64,000 bases of DNA. Origin: Arthrobacter sp. ok362 (GTDB lineage Bacteria; Actinomycetota; Actinomycetes; Actinomycetales; Micrococcaceae). Location of the stretch: contig NZ_FNGC01000014.1 of assembly GCF_900102785.1 (NCBI RefSeq), positions 1 through 64,000 of the forward strand. The letters run 5' to 3'. Positions 32,462 through 41,824 of this stretch are shown here, piece by piece (the stretch's first letter is position 1; each line of letters opens with the position of its first letter). The notes beneath the pieces were generated by a model, which saw only the letters and a program-made list of their open reading frames with translations, made no database searches and had not been told where the DNA came from. The translations under genes were made by a program, and so were the position numbers.

Positions 32462-33172
32462 TCATAGGGACGCGCCGCCGCAGATTACATAGTTTTGTCC
32501 CGTGATGGATTTCCCGTGGCGCCCCAGCAGGAATCCGGCCAGCGCTGCCACGTCTTCCGGGTCCACGAGCTGGCCGAGGGCGGGCCGTTGCGGCGGGGTG
32601 GCGGACCGGCCCGGGTCGGCGAGCATCGGCGTGTCCGTGGGTCCGGGGGACAGCACGTTCACCGTGATGCGGCGAGGTGCCAATTCCTGCGCCCACGTCC
32701 GGCCCAGGCCAAGCAGCGCGGCCTTGGTGGCCGCGTACTGGCTCTTGCCGGGCGAGCCGGTCGAGGTCCGGCTGCCCACGAGGAGCACGCGGCCGCCGTC
32801 CGGCATCCGCGGAACCAGGGCGTTGGCCAGGCTGCTCGCGGCCGCCACGTGGACGGTGAACATCCCGGCCAGCGCCTCAGGTTCCAGCTCCCCCAGGAGG
32901 GCGGTCCGCTGGAAGCCGGCGGCGTGGACCAGGGCGTTCACCGGCGCCAGCCCCTCGACGCACTCGGTCAGGGACGCCGGGTCCGAGAGGTCCGCATGCC
33001 GCCACTGGAAGCCCGGCCCGAGCGCGGGCTCGCTCCGGCTGAGCCCGGTCACGTGCCAGCCGTCGGCCAGCAGGCGGACGGCGATGGCTTTGCCGATGCC
33101 CGAGCTGCAGCCGGTGACGACGGCGTGCGGCGCCGCCGTTGTTAGCTCAGCGGCCGCTGTTGCTTCGGTCAT
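32462..33172 (-). CDS. SDR-family oxidoreductase
   Basis: A 236-residue classical short-chain dehydrogenase. VVTGCSSGIGKAIAVRLL (about 18-35) is the nucleotide loop, VNALVHAAGFQ is the NNAG-like motif, Ser in LLVGSRTSTGS and the YAATKAALLGL (YxxxK, about 147) complete the catalytic set. It would oxidise a hydroxyl or reduce a keto sugar in the pathway. It follows the sialidase-like gene by 16 bp. Confidence 0.9.
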   Translation of the reverse strand: MTEATAAAELTTAAPHAVVTGCSSGIGKAIAVRLLADGWHVTGLSRSEPALGPGFQWRHADLSDPASLTECVEGLAPVNALVHAAGFQRTALLGELEPEALAGMFTVHVAAASSLANALVPRMPDGGRVLLVGSRTSTGSPGKSQYAATKAALLGLGRTWAQELAPRRITVNVLSPGPTDTPMLADPGRSATPPQRPALGQLVDPEDVAALAGFLLGRHGKSITGQNYVICGGASL

Positions 33173-33188
33173 TACTGCGCCCCATCCA

Positions 33189-34496
33189 TTACTGCGCCCC
33201 GTTGCCTGCCCGGTCAGCCGTTTCGCCGGGCGTGCCCGTGCCGTCGTAGGCCCACTGGGGATCCAGGCGGACGTACTTGATGGCCTGCCGGAAGTACGTG
33301 TAGGCGATGTTGAGCGCGCCGTCCGGGCTCTGGTGGATGGACGGATAGGAGTATTCGCGGTTCAGGCCGTCGCGGGAGTTGTTGGACAGGCAGTAGCCGT
33401 CGCCGACGTCCAGGTTTCGCCGGATGGGCCAGCTGCGGCCGGAGTCCTCGGAGATCGCGAGCGTCATCGGGGACCGCGGGGTGCCCCAGAAGGCCTTCCG
33501 TTCGCCGCCGTCGCCGGCAGGAGAGCCGGCAACCTGCCCCGCCGTGACCACCGGCTCGGTGATCTGGCCCTGTTCCTCAGCCAGGCCGTCGTCGTCGATC
33601 TCGTCGTACAGCGAAAGCCGCCGCTCGGTGGAGGCCTCGGCCCGGCTGTGGTTGTAGACCAGCGCCAGCCGGCCATCGGCCAGGGCAACGAACTGGATGG
33701 AGGAGTTGTTGTTCGGCAGCTCGGTGGGAACGGGTTCGCTCCAGGTGGTGCCGCCGTCGGCGGAGCGGGATTCGTAGATCGAGTCGGCCCAGCGGCTGCG
33801 GAACAGGGCCAGCAGGGAGCCGTCGGCCACCGGCTGGATGTTCATGTGCACGCAGCCCAGGCTGCCGGGGAGGACATGCTCACTCCAGGTGGCGCCGGCG
33901 TCGTCGGAAATCATGACGGCGCTGTCGTCGCTGTTGCCCACCCATTTCTCGCCCGGGGTGGTGATGCAGCGGAAGATCGGGATGATCCAGCGGCCGGACG
34001 GCAGCACGACGGGCAGTTGCCGGACGAACACGCCGCCGGACTCGTTGGCGGGGAACATGGTCTCCACCGGGCCCCAGGTCCGGCCGCTGTCCGCGGAGAT
34101 GCGGCGGCGGACCTCGGCGGTGTCCTGGTTGCCAGCCTTTTGTGCGGTGTACAGCAGCCACAGCCGGTTGTCCGGGGCGGCGAACAGGATGGGGTTTTGT
34201 TCGGAGCGGGTGGCGTCGTTGGAGAGCTGCTCGGCCGGCGACCACTGGCGGCTGCCGAGCTCCAGGGTGGAGAACCAGATCGAGATGTCCGGCACGCCTT
34301 CCTGGGTGCCGCCGAACCAGACACAGCCGAGCCGGCCGTCCGGCAGCGTCAGGAGGTTCGCGGCGTGGCTCTGCACCGTGGGGGCCGGCAGGTACGCGTA
34401 CAGGCTGCCGCCGGCTTCCTTGACCTCGCCGTCGGGGGTGATGGTGCTGTAGTTAGCGCGGAGCGAGTCGGTTGCGGGCGCATCTGTTGAAGGCAC
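33189..34496 (-). CDS. exo-alpha-sialidase-like BNR/Asp-box protein
   Basis: A 435-residue protein of the BNR_2/sialidase superfamily. Four Asp-box-type motifs are visible: ISADSGRTWGP, ISDDAGATWSE, SADGGTTWSEP and SEDSGRSWP. NLLTLPDGRLGCVWFGGTQEG near residue 48 and RQLPVVLPSGRWIIPIF are typical of the group. There is no signal peptide, so it is likely cytoplasmic and may act on imported glycoside, not on the cell exterior. It starts at GTG 34496, 3 bases after the aldolase stop, with AAAGGAC upstream. Confidence 0.83.
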   Translation of the reverse strand: MPSTDAPATDSLRANYSTITPDGEVKEAGGSLYAYLPAPTVQSHAANLLTLPDGRLGCVWFGGTQEGVPDISIWFSTLELGSRQWSPAEQLSNDATRSEQNPILFAAPDNRLWLLYTAQKAGNQDTAEVRRRISADSGRTWGPVETMFPANESGGVFVRQLPVVLPSGRWIIPIFRCITTPGEKWVGNSDDSAVMISDDAGATWSEHVLPGSLGCVHMNIQPVADGSLLALFRSRWADSIYESRSADGGTTWSEPVPTELPNNNSSIQFVALADGRLALVYNHSRAEASTERRLSLYDEIDDDGLAEEQGQITEPVVTAGQVAGSPAGDGGERKAFWGTPRSPMTLAISEDSGRSWPIRRNLDVGDGYCLSNNSRDGLNREYSYPSIHQSPDGALNIAYTYFRQAIKYVRLDPQWAYDGTGTPGETADRAGNGAQ

Positions 34497-34499
34497 AGG

Positions 34500-35276
34500 T
34501 CAGTCCTTTGCGGTTGCGGCAGCCAGGTGTGCCTTGGCAGCCAGCTCCAGGTGGGTCAGATCGGAGGCGATCGTGGTGAACGTGTAGCCCTGGCGCAGCC
34601 GTTGCGCGGCGACGTCGCCGGCCGGCGTGTGGATGCCCGCGGCCACCCCCGCGGCGGCGGCCGCGTCCGCGATTGTCTCGAGCGCGGCGTTGAATTCCGC
34701 TTCGACCGCGGGGTCGCCGGGGAAGGCGCCGCCCACGGCGATGGCGAGGTCGGAGGGGCCCACATAGATGCCGTCCAGTCCGGGCGTCTGGCAGATTTCC
34801 TTGACGTTGGCCAGTCCCTCGGGCGTCTCGATCATGGCGAAGACCAGGGTGGCCGCGTTGGCGTCCGCGGGAACCGGGCCGATCCGCAGGGCAGAGCGCA
34901 TGGGCCCGTAGGACCGGCCGCCCAGCGGCGGGTACTTGGCCGCGGCGACCGCGGTGGCGGCATCGGCCGCGGTGTTCACGAGCGGGACGATCACGCCGAC
35001 GGCGCCGGCGTCGAGGGCCTTGCCGATCGCGGTGAAGTTGTTGTCCTCCACCCGCACCATGCCGACGGCGGTGTGCCCGGCGTCGATCGCCATGAGCCCG
35101 TTCAGCACGCCCGAGTAGCCGAGCAGCCCGTGCTGTGCGTCCAGGGCCACGTAGTCATAGCCGAGCCGGCTGACGCGCTCGGTAGCGACGGGCGCGTCCA
35201 GGACCGCCCAGTAGCCGACGGCCTGCTCGCGGGCGCGGATCTTGCGGGCGAATTCAGTAGCGAGTTCAGATGTCAT
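34500..35276 (-). CDS. HpcH/HpaI-family class II aldolase
   Basis: A 258-residue class II pyruvate aldolase. YVALDAQHGLLG (about 42-53), IVPLVNTAADAATAVAAAKYPP, GGRSYGPMRSALRIG, MIETPEGLANVKEI (metal Glu) and DGIYVGPSDLAIAVGG (metal Asp) are in the usual order. The family splits 2-keto-3-deoxy sugar acids to pyruvate plus an aldehyde. In this operon it is a good candidate for cleaving an ulosonate or deoxy-acid-sugar intermediate. Confidence 0.92.
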   Translation of the reverse strand: MTSELATEFARKIRAREQAVGYWAVLDAPVATERVSRLGYDYVALDAQHGLLGYSGVLNGLMAIDAGHTAVGMVRVEDNNFTAIGKALDAGAVGVIVPLVNTAADAATAVAAAKYPPLGGRSYGPMRSALRIGPVPADANAATLVFAMIETPEGLANVKEICQTPGLDGIYVGPSDLAIAVGGAFPGDPAVEAEFNAALETIADAAAAAGVAAGIHTPAGDVAAQRLRQGYTFTTIASDLTHLELAAKAHLAAATAKD

Positions 35277-35328
35277 GTCGGTGTCTTCTGCCTTCAGTTC
35301 GGGAAATCAGCGGGGAGTCAGGGGTGCG

Positions 35329-36318
35329 TCAGCGGTTGTAGGCCGGCATCGGGCCGCGGAGCCCGGCGCCGACGGCGTCGCAAGCGGCGGTGACGTCGTC
35401 CGGCAGCGGGCCCTTGGCCACGGCGGCGATGTTGGCCTGCAGCTGCTCCACCTTCGATCCGCCCAGCAGCATGGATCCGACGCCGTCGCGGTAGGCGAGC
35501 CAGCGCAGGGACAGCTCGGCGAGGGTGATCCCGGCCTCCGAAGCGATGCCGGCCAGGGCATTCACGGCCTCGAACAGCTGCTTGTCCCAGTACCGCTGGG
35601 TGTACATCGCGGCGAGTTTGGAGTCACCGAAGCGGCCCTCGGAAGGCCGGGTGTCGAAGCTGTGCTTGCCCGTCAGCAGGCCTCCGCCGAGCGGGTTGTA
35701 GACCATGGTGTGGACCTGGTGGGTGGCGGCGAATTCGAGGTATTCCTCCTCCACCCGGCGGGCCACGAGGTTGTAGAGCTGCTGCGCGACCACGGGACGG
35801 GGCGCGCCCACTTCACGGGCGACGTGGATGACGTCGGCGATCTGCCAGGCCGCGAAGTTGGACACGCCCAGGGCGCCGATTTTCCCTTCGGCGGCGAGCT
35901 CGGCCACGGTGCCCAGGGTTTCCTGCAGCGGGGTGGCCCGGTCCGGCTGGTGGAGGTAGAACAGGTCTATGCTGTCCACGCCGAGCCGGCGGAGGCTGCC
36001 CTCCACGCTGTTGCGCAGCCCCTCTTTGGACAGCGGGGCGTGCTGGCCGTGGTCCGGATGCGGCATGCCCGCCTTGGAGGCGAGGACGACGTCGGCCCGG
36101 CGGTCCTTCAGGAGGCGGGAAAGCATCTCCTCGGTGGCTCCGCCGACGTAGGCGTTGGCGGTGTCAATGGTGGTGATGCCGGCGGCGAGCGCCTCGTCCA
36201 CCATGCGTCCTGCGGTTGCCTCGTCGGCGGTGTCGCCGAACGTCATGGTGCCCAGGACGAGCCTGGAGATCGGTAGCTTCAGGCCGTCCACGGGCGTGCC
36301 TTCGGGCTGGATGCTCAT
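35329..36318 (-). CDS. aldo/keto reductase
   Basis: A 329-residue aldo/keto reductase. LPISRLVLGTMTFGDTADEAT leads; the catalytic set appears as D/Y in TIDTANAYVGG, K in VVLASKAGM and H in DLFYLHQPD. VGSMLLGGSKVEQLQANI is the cofactor end. It is a separate lineage from the reductase at 10357. It lies between the ABC ATPase and the aldolase in the catabolic operon. Confidence 0.9.
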   Translation of the reverse strand: MSIQPEGTPVDGLKLPISRLVLGTMTFGDTADEATAGRMVDEALAAGITTIDTANAYVGGATEEMLSRLLKDRRADVVLASKAGMPHPDHGQHAPLSKEGLRNSVEGSLRRLGVDSIDLFYLHQPDRATPLQETLGTVAELAAEGKIGALGVSNFAAWQIADVIHVAREVGAPRPVVAQQLYNLVARRVEEEYLEFAATHQVHTMVYNPLGGGLLTGKHSFDTRPSEGRFGDSKLAAMYTQRYWDKQLFEAVNALAGIASEAGITLAELSLRWLAYRDGVGSMLLGGSKVEQLQANIAAVAKGPLPDDVTAACDAVGAGLRGPMPAYNR

Positions 36319-36403
36319 TGGTTGATTCCTCGCGGTTGCATTGACGGAGTTGAGTTGGCTGGTTGCGTTGACGGGGTGGTTGGCGGGTGGGTATTCAGCG
36401 GGA

Positions 36404-37231
36404 TCAGGCGGTTTTCAGCGCCAGCGATGAGACCACATGCCGCGGTTTCAGTCCGGTCATGGTGGACGGGTCGAGGGCGGCACGGCGGAGCCTGCGGGTG
36501 TAGTCCTCCTTCGGCGCGGTCAGCACCTGTGCCGTTGTTCCGTGCTCCACGAGCTTGCCGCGCTGCATGACCATCACGGTATCGCTGATCTCCTGCACCA
36601 CGCCGAGGTTGTGCGAAATGAAGACGTAGGTGATGCCGGTTTCGTCCTGGATCGATTTGAGCAGCCGGAGCACCTGGGCCTGCACCGAGACGTCCAGTGC
36701 ACTGGTGGCCTCATCGCAAACCAGCAGTTCGGGCTTGGACGCGAGCGCCCGGGCAATCCCGATCCGCTGCCGCTGACCGCCCGAGAACTCAGACGGGTGC
36801 TTGTCCAGGGAATTGGCCGGCAGGCCCACCTGGTCGATCAGGCTGGCCGCGGCTTTGTGCCGCTCGCGCCGCGACCGGACACCCTGAAGCTTCAGCGGCT
36901 CGGCGACGATTTCCTGCGCCGTGAGGTGCGGGTCGAGGGAACCGTACGGGTCCTGGAAGACCATCTGGAATTTGGAGCGCAGGGGCCGGAGCTGGGCTTC
37001 GCTCAGCCGCGCCAGGTCCGTGCCGTCCAGTTCGATCCGGCCGCTGCTGGGCGTGACCAGGCGCATGAGCGCCTTGGCGATGGTGGACTTGCCGCAGCCG
37101 GATTCTCCGACGACGGCGATCGTCTTGCCTTTCTCGACCGAGAAGGAGACGTCGTCCACGGCCCGGAAGGTTCCCTTCGAGACGTGGTAGTCCACCACGA
37201 GGTTTTCGACGGAAAGGAACGGCTTACTCAT
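36404..37231 (-). CDS. oligopeptide-type ABC transporter ATPase (OppF-like)
   Basis: A 275-residue ATPase: Walker A GESGCGKST (about 40-48), FQDPYGSLDPHLTAQEI, signature FSGGQRQRIGIARAL (about 148-162), Walker B LLVCDEATSALD. DLARLSEAQLRPLRSKFQMVF marks the OppF/DppF type. It overlaps the preceding ATPase gene by 8 bp, so the two are likely translated together and form the dimeric motor. Confidence 0.94.
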   Translation of the reverse strand: MSKPFLSVENLVVDYHVSKGTFRAVDDVSFSVEKGKTIAVVGESGCGKSTIAKALMRLVTPSSGRIELDGTDLARLSEAQLRPLRSKFQMVFQDPYGSLDPHLTAQEIVAEPLKLQGVRSRRERHKAAASLIDQVGLPANSLDKHPSEFSGGQRQRIGIARALASKPELLVCDEATSALDVSVQAQVLRLLKSIQDETGITYVFISHNLGVVQEISDTVMVMQRGKLVEHGTTAQVLTAPKEDYTRRLRRAALDPSTMTGLKPRHVVSSLALKTA

Positions 37232-38096
37232 GGCGGACTCCAGTGGTGGTCAGGGTGGTGGCAGCCGGCGTTTCGTCCCAGGCGCCCAGGACGGGCACGG
37301 CGGCGAGCAGCTTGCGGGTGTACTCGGTGGACGGGTTCTCCACGATCTGCTGGACCTCGCCGGACTCGACGAATGCGCCGTCCTTCATGACGTGGATCCG
37401 GTCCGAGATGAGCCGTGCCACGCCGAGGTCGTGCGTGATCATCAGGATGCCGATGCCGCGCTGTTCCTGCAGCTCGAGCAGCAGGTCCAGGATGCCTGCC
37501 TGCACGGTGACGTCCAGGGCGGAGGTGGGCTCGTCGGCCACCAGCAGCTGCGGCTCGCTGGCGAGCGCGATGGCGATCAGGACGCGCTGGAGCATGCCGC
37601 CGGAGAGCTGGTGCGGGTATTTCTTCAGCTGCGCATCCGGAGTGGGGATGTGGACCTGTTCGAGCAGCCGGATGGCGCGGGCACGGACGGCGCCCGGGTC
37701 CTTGGAGGCTGCGCCGGCGATCCGAATGGCCTCGGAGAGCTGGTTGCCGATCGAATGCACGGGGCTCAGGGCCGTCATGGGATCCTGCGGGATCAGCGCG
37801 AGCGTCCTGCCCCGGACCTTATCTATGGCCTTGGGGTCGGCGATGACGTCGACGCCGTCGATCCGGACCGTTCCCGAGAGTACTGCGAGGTCCTCCGGCA
37901 GGAGCCTGAGGATGCCCATCGCCGTCGTCGATTTTCCGGAACCGGACTCACCGATGATCGTGACCGTCTCGCCCCGGTGGATGGTGAAGCTGACGCAATC
38001 CACGGCCCGGACAATGCCGGCGTCGGTGATCAGTTCCACCTGGAAGTCGCGGACCTCCAACAACGGCTGCTCTGTCATTTTCGAATGCAAGTTCAT
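37224..38096 (-). CDS. oligopeptide-type ABC transporter ATPase (OppD-like)
   Basis: A 290-residue ATPase: Walker A GESGSGKST, ALIPQDPMTALSPVHSIGNQ (OppD Q-loop), signature LSGGMLQRVLIAIAL, Walker B LLVADEPTSALD. The ATG at 38096 is preferred because GAAGGG lies at a normal distance; ATG 38078 and GTG 38105 are alternatives. It starts one base after the permease stop. Confidence 0.93.
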   Translation of the reverse strand: MNLHSKMTEQPLLEVRDFQVELITDAGIVRAVDCVSFTIHRGETVTIIGESGSGKSTTAMGILRLLPEDLAVLSGTVRIDGVDVIADPKAIDKVRGRTLALIPQDPMTALSPVHSIGNQLSEAIRIAGAASKDPGAVRARAIRLLEQVHIPTPDAQLKKYPHQLSGGMLQRVLIAIALASEPQLLVADEPTSALDVTVQAGILDLLLELQEQRGIGILMITHDLGVARLISDRIHVMKDGAFVESGEVQQIVENPSTEYTRKLLAAVPVLGAWDETPAATTLTTTGVRHE

Positions 38097-38097
38097 C

Positions 38098-39048
38098 TCA
38101 GGCACCCTTCTTCTTGCGGCGGGGACGGTCGCGGAGGCCGTCGCCCAGCAGGTTCACGCCCACTACCATGATCGCGATCACCAGGCCGGGCACCGTCACC
38201 AGCCACCAGGCGGTGGTGAGGTAGTCCTGGCCGTCGGAGATGATGCGCCCCCACGTGGCGAACGGCCGCTGCGGGCCGGCACCGAGGAAGGCGAGAGCGC
38301 TCTCCAGCAGCACGGCCTGGGCCAGGAGGAGCAGCACCACCAGCGTGGCCTGCTTGATGACGTTCGGGATAACGTGCTGGATCAGGATCTGGACGCGGTG
38401 CAGGCCCAAGATCCGGGCGGCCGAGACGTAGGGCTTTTCGCGTTCCACGAGCACCATGGACCGGGTCAGGCGCGCCACCTCGGGCCATTGGGCGATGGCG
38501 ATCACGAAGGTGATGACCGGAATGGACGGCCCGAACAGGGCCACCACCAGGAGCAGCATCATCAGCAGCGGGAGGGACATCTGCGCCTCGATCAGGCGGG
38601 AGACCACGCTGTCCAGCTTGCCGCCGAAGTAGCCGGCAGCCGCGCCGAAGATGATGCCGATGGTGCCGGACACCACCACGGCCAGGACGCCGATGGTCAG
38701 CGAAACCTGCCCGCCGTGCAGGATCCGGGAAAGCAGGTCGCGGCCCAGCTGGTCGGTGCCGAACAGATGTCCCTCGGTCAGCGGGGGAAGCAGGCGCTGG
38801 GCAAGGTCCTGGTGGTTGGGGTCAGGTAGCGGCAGGAACGCGGCCAGCACGATCGGAATGACCACCAGCAGCGTGCAGATGACGCCGGTGCGGATCTTGA
38901 ACTTGGCGCCGGCCCGACGGCGGGTGGCACCGGCCTTGGCGATCAGCTCCTTGGTGACGGCGCTGGGGGAGGACTTTCTGGCCGGAAGCTCGGCGGGGAG
39001 GCCCGAGGGTCCCCCTGCAGGGGGCACTGCGGTGTCGCTGAGGCTCAT
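38098..39048 (-). CDS. oligopeptide-type ABC permease (OppC-like)
   Basis: A 316-residue inner-membrane permease. A polar N-terminal 50 residues is followed by a first helix (TGVICTLLVVIPIVLAAFLP), the LFGTDQLGRDLLSRILHGGQVSL segment typical of DppC/OppC, four further helices, and the EAA loop VEREKPYVSAARILGLHR. It pairs with the OppB-like protein encoded upstream, overlapping its stop by 4 bp. Confidence 0.93.
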   Translation of the reverse strand: MSLSDTAVPPAGGPSGLPAELPARKSSPSAVTKELIAKAGATRRRAGAKFKIRTGVICTLLVVIPIVLAAFLPLPDPNHQDLAQRLLPPLTEGHLFGTDQLGRDLLSRILHGGQVSLTIGVLAVVVSGTIGIIFGAAAGYFGGKLDSVVSRLIEAQMSLPLLMMLLLVVALFGPSIPVITFVIAIAQWPEVARLTRSMVLVEREKPYVSAARILGLHRVQILIQHVIPNVIKQATLVVLLLLAQAVLLESALAFLGAGPQRPFATWGRIISDGQDYLTTAWWLVTVPGLVIAIMVVGVNLLGDGLRDRPRRKKKGA

Positions 39049-39980
39049 GCGGTGGCCGCCTTTCCAAGACGAATGCGGGGATCAAGTAGCGGGTAGGCTA
39101 GGTCGATTAGCAGCTGGACTCCAACCGCCAGCAGTGCTGTGACCAGGACGGTGGCCACGATCAGCGGGTAGTCGCGGGTTTCCAGCGCCCGGACAATGAG
39201 GGAGCCGACGCCGGGCCACGCGAACACCACTTCCACCACCACCACGCCGTTGAGCATGGCCGCGAAGCGGGTGCCGAGGGCGGTGAAGACCGGGATGGCG
39301 GAGTTGCCCATGGCGTAGCGCCACGTCAGCAGGGAATTCCGGACGCCGCGGGAACGGGCCACGGTCAGGTAGGGTGCGGCGAAATTCGTGGTCATTTCCC
39401 GCCGGACCATCCGCGAGATCAGGGCAATCTGCAGGATGGCGATGGTGACGGTCGGCAGGACCAGCGCGCTCCAGGTCGCGAAGCCGGACGCCGGGAAAAT
39501 CGGGATGAGGACTGCGAAGAAGGTGAGCAGCATGATGCCGGTCCAGAAGTCCGGCATGGACTGCCCGGCGATGGTCAGGACGTTGACGCCGAATTCCTTC
39601 TTGGTGTCCGGCCGGCGGGACATCCAGACGCCCAGCGGGATGGCGACCACCGCGGTGAGCAGGATCGAGGCGGTGGCCAGGGTCAGCGTGTACGGCAGCC
39701 GTTCCAGCACCACCTGAATGGCAGGGGCCTGGAAGGAGTACGAGGTGCCGAGGTTGCCGGTGAACAGCTGCTGCAGGAAGATCCAGTACTGCTGGATCAA
39801 GGGCAGGTCCAGGCCGAACTGCGCCCGAACCTTGGCGAGCTCTTCGGTGGTGGCCAGCGGTCCCGCGTAGGCCACGGCAGGGTCGCCCGGGGCCAGCCGG
39901 ACCAGGACGAACACGGTGGAGACCGTGAGGAACACGGTCAGCAGGCCCTGCCCGAGCCTCTTGAAGATGTACTTGGTCAT
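39045..39980 (-). CDS. oligopeptide-type ABC permease (OppB-like)
   Basis: A 311-residue permease with the OppB/DppB layout: FKRLGQGLLTVFLTVSTVFVLVRLAPGDP at the start, a central set of helices, the loop MTTNFAAPYLTVARSRGVRN and FAWPGVGSLIVRALETRDYPLI near the C-terminus. It starts 3 bases after the binding-protein stop. Confidence 0.93.
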   Translation of the reverse strand: MTKYIFKRLGQGLLTVFLTVSTVFVLVRLAPGDPAVAYAGPLATTEELAKVRAQFGLDLPLIQQYWIFLQQLFTGNLGTSYSFQAPAIQVVLERLPYTLTLATASILLTAVVAIPLGVWMSRRPDTKKEFGVNVLTIAGQSMPDFWTGIMLLTFFAVLIPIFPASGFATWSALVLPTVTIAILQIALISRMVRREMTTNFAAPYLTVARSRGVRNSLLTWRYAMGNSAIPVFTALGTRFAAMLNGVVVVEVVFAWPGVGSLIVRALETRDYPLIVATVLVTALLAVGVQLLIDLAYPLLDPRIRLGKAATA

Positions 39981-39983
39981 GAT

Positions 39984-41558
39984 TCAGGCCTCCAGCCGGA
40001 CGTCAGCAAGCGGGTAGGAGTTGGTGGGCGCCAGCGAAAGGCCGCTCACCCGGTTGCGGTGGGCCAGCACGGACTTGGGCACGAACGCCCAGGCGCACGG
40101 CCAGGTCTCCCAGATGGCCTGCTGGGCAACTTCCATCAGCTTCTGCCGGCGGACGGGGTCGACCTCTGATGCGGCGGCCTGGATCTTGGCCTGCACGGCG
40201 GGATTCACATACCCCTGGTACGTGTCGCGGGTCTTTTCCTTCTCCGCGGTGCCGGCGTACATGCCCTGCATCATGGTGATGGCCAGGCCGGTGGGGCTGC
40301 TGAAGCCGTTGCCCAGAAGGTCCCAGTCGCCTTGCTTGCCCTGGCGCCAGGCCGAGATGTTGCCGCCGGCTTCGAACTGCTGGAGCTGGGCCTTGACGCC
40401 GATGCTGCCGAACATCTCCACCAACGCCTCCATGACGGAGGTATCGCTGGCGAATTCACCGGTTTCCCAGATGATCTTCAGGCTGAGGTCGTTGACGCCC
40501 AGGCTCTTCAGGGTTGCCTTGGCCTTCTCCGGATCGTAAATGTAGGTGCCGGTCTTCGCGAAGCCGGTCAGGCTGGACGGGGTAACGCCCTCGGCCTGGC
40601 TGACGGAGTTGACCAGCACGTCCTTGACCAGCGCTTCGCCGTTGATGGCCCAGCTGAGGGCCTCACGGACCCGGACATCGGCCAGCGGATGACCGGCCGG
40701 TTTGCGGAAGTTGTAGAAGATCTGGTTCAGCCGGAGGCTGGATGCCTCACTGAGTACGACGCCGGGAAGTCCGGCCAGCTGTTCGCGCGAGTCGGGCGTG
40801 ATGGAGTCGATGACATCCACCTCGCCGCTGCGCAGCGCAATGACGCGGCTGGACTCCTCGGGAAGGAACCGGACCTCGACGTTGTCCACCTTGGGGGCCG
40901 GACCCCAGTAATTCTCGTTGCGGCGCAGGCTGTAGGTGCCGGCGCCGCGGTTGAACTTGGTCACGACGTACGGGCCGGTACCCACGCCCTCCTGGAGTTC
41001 TTCGGGCTTGTTCTTGGCCGCGGGGCTGATCAGGATCATGCTCATGAGCGAATCCAGGATGGGGATGGGCTTCTTGGATTCCATCCGGAAGGTCCGGTCA
41101 TCCACGGGCACCACGGTGGGGAACTCGGGGAAGAAGCCGGCAACGAAGGAGCCCTGGACCTGCTGGTACATCTTGAGGGCTGTGGCGACGTCCTCGATCT
41201 TCAGGGGAGTGCCGTCGGAGTACTTGATGCCTTCGCGGAGCCGGACCGTCCACGTGGTGGGCGAGGTCATCACGAAGCTTTCGGCCAGGACCAGCACTGG
41301 CTTGGTTTCGGGGCCGATGGCGGTGAGGCCCTGGCGTACGGCGCGCTGGACCGTGACGGCGGCGTCGAACTGGTTAAGTTTGTTGTCCAGGCTGACCAGG
41401 GACCGGTTGAGCGCCAGGGTCAGGGTGCTGGGGCCCGGCAGGCCGGTGGGGCCGGCACATCCGGCGACAGTGCCTGTGCCCAGGAGAAGTCCGGCCAATC
41501 CGCCGAATTGCAGCAGGCGGCGCCGGGAAATCTCACTTCCTTGAGGAAGAACGGTCAT
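39984..41558 (-). CDS. peptide/nickel-type ABC substrate-binding lipoprotein
   Basis: A 524-residue family 5 solute-binding protein. SRRRLLQFGG (about 11-20) is a twin-arginine motif, followed by a hydrophobic stretch and the lipobox TVAGC (about residue 34), so it is probably exported by Tat and lipid-anchored. The body has TTWTVRLREGIKYSDGTPL (SBP5 signature), VGTGPYVVTKFNRGAGTYSL and ADVRVREALSWAIN. It is the first gene of the ten-gene run; GAGAGGT is just before the ATG at 41558. Confidence 0.92.
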   Translation of the reverse strand: MTVLPQGSEISRRRLLQFGGLAGLLLGTGTVAGCAGPTGLPGPSTLTLALNRSLVSLDNKLNQFDAAVTVQRAVRQGLTAIGPETKPVLVLAESFVMTSPTTWTVRLREGIKYSDGTPLKIEDVATALKMYQQVQGSFVAGFFPEFPTVVPVDDRTFRMESKKPIPILDSLMSMILISPAAKNKPEELQEGVGTGPYVVTKFNRGAGTYSLRRNENYWGPAPKVDNVEVRFLPEESSRVIALRSGEVDVIDSITPDSREQLAGLPGVVLSEASSLRLNQIFYNFRKPAGHPLADVRVREALSWAINGEALVKDVLVNSVSQAEGVTPSSLTGFAKTGTYIYDPEKAKATLKSLGVNDLSLKIIWETGEFASDTSVMEALVEMFGSIGVKAQLQQFEAGGNISAWRQGKQGDWDLLGNGFSSPTGLAITMMQGMYAGTAEKEKTRDTYQGYVNPAVQAKIQAAASEVDPVRRQKLMEVAQQAIWETWPCAWAFVPKSVLAHRNRVSGLSLAPTNSYPLADVRLEA

Positions 41559-41824
41559 CGTTGACCTCTCGGTAGAACGGGACGGCATGGGGCCGGATGG
41601 CCTGCGCCGTGTTACATGGATCACCTTGCCACGAATGCGTGTTATGCGCAACAGTCGTAGCGCGATTCGCGCAGTTGTGTCATCATGGAAACACCACCGG
41701 CCCACCATCGGCCGGGTGGGCAGCTCAAATCGGTAGCTCATTCACGAGCCCGTCCATCGTTTTTTGAATTCATCGGTTCGACCCATCGCTCCGATTCATC
41801 GATTCAACGCAGGGAGGAGGGAAC
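41559..41824. promoter_or_regulatory. divergent control region with direct repeats
   Basis: This 266-bp gap separates the ABC-led operon from the kinase-dehydrogenase fusion and must hold both promoters. ATTCATCGGTTCGAC (41768-41782) and ATTCATCGATTCAAC (41794-41808) are near-identical direct repeats 26 bp apart, just before the GGGAGGAGG ribosome site of the fusion gene. CCCACC/GGTGGG (41701-41720) can form a hairpin. No regulator can be assigned from sequence. Confidence 0.55.

Noticed and set aside
32502..34490. 662-residue plus-strand frame
   Set aside because: Antisense shadow of the SDR and sialidase-like genes, which have full motifs and ribosome sites.
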